Source: an uncultured Neisseria sp. | GTDB lineage: Bacteria > Pseudomonadota > Gammaproteobacteria > Burkholderiales > Neisseriaceae | Reading direction: 5' to 3' | Assembly (NCBI GenBank): GCA_927911515.1 | Contig: CAKMQH010000068.1 | Span: 1-26,789 of the forward strand | Length of the DNA stretch: 26,789 nucleotides | Part shown: piece after piece, positions 24,437-26,789 of the stretch | How the letters are laid out: the number at the start of each line of letters is the position of its first letter | How positions within the stretch are numbered: the first letter of the stretch is position 1 | The notes under the pieces: generated by a model | Told to the model about the DNA's origin: nothing | Database searches by the model: none | The model's input: the letters and a program-made list of their open reading frames with translations, nothing else | Translations under genes and position numbers: made by a program

Positions 24437-25609
24437 TCAGAATTTGTCATCAGGCCAGCGCGTGCTTTGTAGGATGCTTGCGTCGACGTCCTGAATATTG
24501 CGGTGGCCGGTAAACGCCATGGATATGTCCATTTCTTTATACAGGATTTCCAGCGCGCGGGTGACGCCTTCTTCGCCGTATGCGCCCAAGCCGTAGAGGA
24601 ACGCGCGGCCTATCATCGTGCCTTTTGCGCCCAAGGCCCATGCTTTGAGGATGTCTTGACCGCTGCGGATGCCGCTGTCCATCCAGACTTCGATGTCGCT
24701 GCCGACTGCGCTGACGATGTCGGGCAAGGCTTTGATGGCGGATATGGTGTCGTCGAGCTGGCGGCCGCCGTGGTTGGAAACGACCAATGCGTCCGCGCCG
24801 CTTTTCGCTGCTTTTTCCGCATCTTCAGGTTCCATAATGCCTTTGATAATCAGCTTGCCGCCCCACAAATCTTTAATGTGTGCAACGTCGTCCCAGCTCA
24901 GGCGCGGGTCGAATTGTTCGGAAGTCCATGAAGACAGCGAAGACAAATCGCCGACGTTTTTGGCATGTCCGACGATATTGCGGAACGTGCGGCGTTCCGT
25001 GTTCAGCATTTTCATGCACCATTCGGGCTTGGTCGCCAGATTGATTAAATTGGCGATGGTCGGTTTCGGCGGCGCGGACAGACCGTTTTTGATGTCTTTG
25101 TGGCGTTGACCCAAAACCTGCAAATCGGCAGTCAAAACCAACGCCGAACACTTGGCATCCTTCGCGCGCTTAATCAGGTTTTCCATAAACTCGCGGTCGC
25201 GCATCACATAAAGCTGAAACCAAAACGGCGCGCTGGTGTTCTCGGCAACATCTTCAATCGAGCAGATGGACATGGTGGACAGCGTAAAAGGAATGCCGAA
25301 CTTCTCCGCCGCCCGCGCCGCCAAGATTTCACCGTCGGCGTGTGCCATACCGGTAAAGCCCGTCGGTGCAATCGCCACCGGCATTTTCACGTCCTGACCG
25401 ATCATTTTGGTTTCCAAGCTTCTGCCTTCCATATTGACCAACACTTTTTGGCGGAAGCGGATGTCTTTGAAATCCGAAGTGTTTTCGCGGTAGGTGGTTT
25501 CCGTCCAAGAACCTGAATCGATGTAATCGTAAAACATGCGCGGCATCTTGCGCTTGGCAACAAGGCGCAGGTCTTCGATACAGGTCATTTTGCTCAAATC
25601 GCGTTTCAT
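24437..25609 (-). CDS. lldD: L-lactate dehydrogenase (FMN, respiratory) LldD
   Basis: This intact 390-residue FMN-dependent alpha-hydroxyacid oxidase (E. coli LldD is 396) oxidises L-lactate to pyruvate and feeds electrons to the quinone pool at the inner membrane. Visible motifs are the N-terminal FYDYIDSGSW, VAIAPTGFTGMAHADGE with flavin-binding residues, WFQLYVMRD, LIIKGI (Lys256), VSNHGGRQLD with the catalytic His280 and Arg283, and DSGIRSGQDILKAWALGAKGTMIGR that binds FMN phosphate. AGAGG precedes the ATG at 25609. Lactate use is important for neisserial growth on mucosa. No frame problem is seen. Confidence 0.95.
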   Translation of the reverse strand: MKRDLSKMTCIEDLRLVAKRKMPRMFYDYIDSGSWTETTYRENTSDFKDIRFRQKVLVNMEGRSLETKMIGQDVKMPVAIAPTGFTGMAHADGEILAARAAEKFGIPFTLSTMSICSIEDVAENTSAPFWFQLYVMRDREFMENLIKRAKDAKCSALVLTADLQVLGQRHKDIKNGLSAPPKPTIANLINLATKPEWCMKMLNTERRTFRNIVGHAKNVGDLSSLSSWTSEQFDPRLSWDDVAHIKDLWGGKLIIKGIMEPEDAEKAAKSGADALVVSNHGGRQLDDTISAIKALPDIVSAVGSDIEVWMDSGIRSGQDILKAWALGAKGTMIGRAFLYGLGAYGEEGVTRALEILYKEMDISMAFTGHRNIQDVDASILQSTRWPDDKF

Positions 25610-25647
25610 TGTTGATTGCCTCTGTTAAGGGGTTGCTTATGGATTGG

Positions 25648-25681
25648 GTCGTCTGAAACGGGCAGGGCGGTTTCAGACGAC
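25648..25681. repeat. Uptake-sequence inverted repeat in the lldD leader
   Basis: GTCGTCTGAAAC and GTTTCAGACGAC form a perfect 12-base stem with a ten-base loop, about 40 bases upstream of lldD's start. Between promoter and gene it would sit in the 5' leader of lldD. Confidence 0.8.
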
Positions 25682-25702
25682 TTTTTGCAATACCATAATG
25701 AT

Positions 25703-25730
25703 TTAGTATGAATTAGATAATCTATATCAA
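25703..25730 (-). promoter_or_regulatory. Putative lldD promoter
   Basis: On the minus strand TTGATA (25725-25730) and TACTAA (25703-25708) are 16 bases apart in an AT-rich stretch about 95 bases before lldD. A nearby GATAAT-like run may bind a regulator, but I cannot name one. Confidence 0.4.
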
Positions 25731-25756
25731 TCGCAATTATAAAGCAAATGGTTTTA

Positions 25757-25775
25757 ACCCCGCCAAAAGCGGGGT
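25757..25775. repeat. GC-rich hairpin between lldD and iscR
   Basis: ACCCCGC and GCGGGGT form a seven-base stem with loop CAAAA. A four-T run lies on the left side. The interval 25610-25960 has no supported gene; it holds this hairpin, two uptake-sequence sites and the divergent promoters. Confidence 0.6.
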
Positions 25776-25891
25776 AATAGCACTTTTCAGACGACCTCGG
25801 ATTCAAGTTTCAGATAAAAAAGAGAAATCTTCAGGCAGATAAAAATCCATTCGCCCAGCCATTTAAACAAACAATCGGAAGATGCCCGAAT

Positions 25892-25916
25892 ATACTTGAC
25901 TGAATCACTCAGATAT
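25892..25916 (+). promoter_or_regulatory. IscR type-1 operator overlapping the isc promoter
   Basis: A 25-base near-palindrome starting ATACTTGACT and ending ACTCAGATAT matches the type-1 IscR consensus (ATAnnnGACT...AGTCnnnTAT) at all but two informative positions. It also contains the -35-like TTGACT (25896-25901), and GACAAT 17 bases later could be the -10. IscR carrying its 2Fe-2S cluster would block this promoter, the classical autoregulation. Confidence 0.75.
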
Positions 25917-25960
25917 TAGACAATCGCACCACTATAAAAAAGCCGACACAGGCACCTACC

Positions 25961-26407
25961 ATGAGACTGACCACAAAAGGGCGTTTTGCCGTTACCGCCA
26001 TGATCGATTTGGCGATGAACGCGCAAACCGGCGCTGTCAAACTCAGCGCCATCAGCGAACGCCAAAGTATTTCGCTTTCCTATCTCGAACAACTATTCAG
26101 CAAACTGCGGCGCGCCGGGCTGGTCGAAAGCCTGCGCGGCCCCGGCGGCGGCTACATCCTCGCCGCCCCTCCCGCACAAATCAATATCGCCCAAATCATT
26201 TCCGCCGCCGAAGACAAGCTGGACGCCACCCAATGCAGCAGCAAAGCCAACTGCCACCACGGTGCGCCCTGCCTGACGCACGACCTTTGGGAAAACCTGA
26301 ACAAAACCATCAACGATTACCTCAGCAGCGTTACCCTGCAAAGCATCATCGAACAGAAAAACAACGATGGCGGCAGCCACGTCATCCAATTTACACATAT
26401 CCATTAA
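25961..26407 (+). CDS. iscR: Iron-sulphur cluster regulator IscR
   Basis: This intact 148-residue Rrf2-family winged-helix regulator ([20 protein letters not shown]) has the DNA-reading helix area [30 protein letters not shown] and the cluster-ligand segment [19 protein letters not shown], which holds the three cysteines and the histidine that bind 2Fe-2S. It senses cluster sufficiency and controls the isc operon and other genes. It is followed after 29 bases by iscS and preceded by its own operator, the standard arrangement. Confidence 0.95.
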
Positions 26408-26436
26408 GTACATTACAGAAAAAGAAAGAGCAAACC

Positions 26437-26789
26437 ATGACCGTCAAAACCCCCGTTTATCTCGACTACGCCGCCACCACCCCCGTTGACAAACGCGTTG
26501 CCGAAAAAATGATTCCCTATCTGACCGAAACCTTCGGCAACCCCGCTTCCAACAGCCATGCATTCGGCTGGACAGCGGAAGAAGCCGTCGAAAAAGCCCG
26601 CGCCGACATCGCCGCCCTGATTAACGCCGACCCTAAAGAAATCGTCTTCACCAGCGGCGCGACCGAGTCCGACAACCTCGCCATCAAAGGCGCGGCAAAC
26701 TTCTACAAAACCAAAGGCAAACACCTCATCACCGTCAAAACCGAACACAAAGCCGTGCTCGACACCATGCGCGAACTCGAACGCCAAGG
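26437..26789 (+). CDS. iscS: Cysteine desulphurase IscS, partial
   Basis: The first 117 residues are present before the window ends. The start [20 protein letters not shown] is the canonical IscS N-terminus, followed by [29 protein letters not shown] and TEHKAVLDT with the conserved PLP-stacking histidine (His104 in E. coli). The enzyme takes sulphur from cysteine for cluster assembly and tRNA thiolation. The PLP lysine and active-site cysteine loop lie beyond the window. It is the second gene of the isc operon. Confidence 0.95.

Noticed and set aside
25606..25806. 66-residue minus-strand ORF upstream of lldD
   Set aside because: It covers promoter elements and uptake-sequence hairpins and shows no protein-like pattern.
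1..26789. CRISPR arrays, insertion sequences, rRNA or complete tRNA genes
   Set aside because: No regularly spaced repeats, transposase motifs or terminal inverted repeats were seen. The only RNA-gene-like piece is the tRNA 3' end near 16012-16030.

Overview
The window comes from a Neisseria chromosome. The 12-base DNA uptake sequence AGGTCGTCTGAA and its complement occur many times on both strands, often as inverted pairs acting as terminators. This 'AGGTC' dialect is the one known from the N. mucosa/N. sicca group. The host genes (dusC, lldD, iscR-iscS, a ybhP-like gene, a DnrN-type hemerythrin, LOS-type glycosyltransferase domains) fit that genus.

Positions 1-15683 hold a P2-type contractile tail gene set, almost entirely on the minus strand. 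Read in the direction of transcription it runs: a 59-residue leader ORF, V (spike), W, J, I (baseplate), a collar-domain tail fibre, its assembly protein, a BppU-like linker protein, a very large beta-helix spike, a small coiled-coil ORF, FI (sheath), FII (tube), E/E' (chaperone with a frameshift site), T (tape measure), U and D (cut by the left edge). One small gene (3960-4199) runs the opposite way between E' and T, with its own terminator, like a phage moron. No capsid, terminase, portal, integrase, repressor or lysis gene is visible. Just beyond the V end lie non-coding DNA, a stretch resembling the 3' end of a tRNA gene followed by a terminator (possible attachment site), and then host genes. 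The set could be part of a prophage whose other genes lie left of the window, a decayed prophage, or a tail-only (tailocin-like) locus. The window alone cannot decide.

Positions 16000-26789 are host DNA: dnrN-like diiron repair protein (+), a frameshifted TonB-dependent receptor (-), ybhP-like phosphohydrolase (-), a two-domain glycosyltransferase (-), dusC (+), lldD (-), then the start of the isc operon (iscR, iscS, +) behind a recognisable IscR-type operator.

A striking property is the number of single-base reading-frame breaks: T, E', the big spike, the fibre assembly protein, I, J, the TonB receptor (twice) and ybhP. In each case the downstream frame continues a recognisable or clearly coding protein, and many breaks fall in A/T homopolymers. 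This pattern looks more like sequence or assembly indel errors than natural decay, although phase variation or slippage is possible for the longest tracts. Coordinates below span the full gene through each break.
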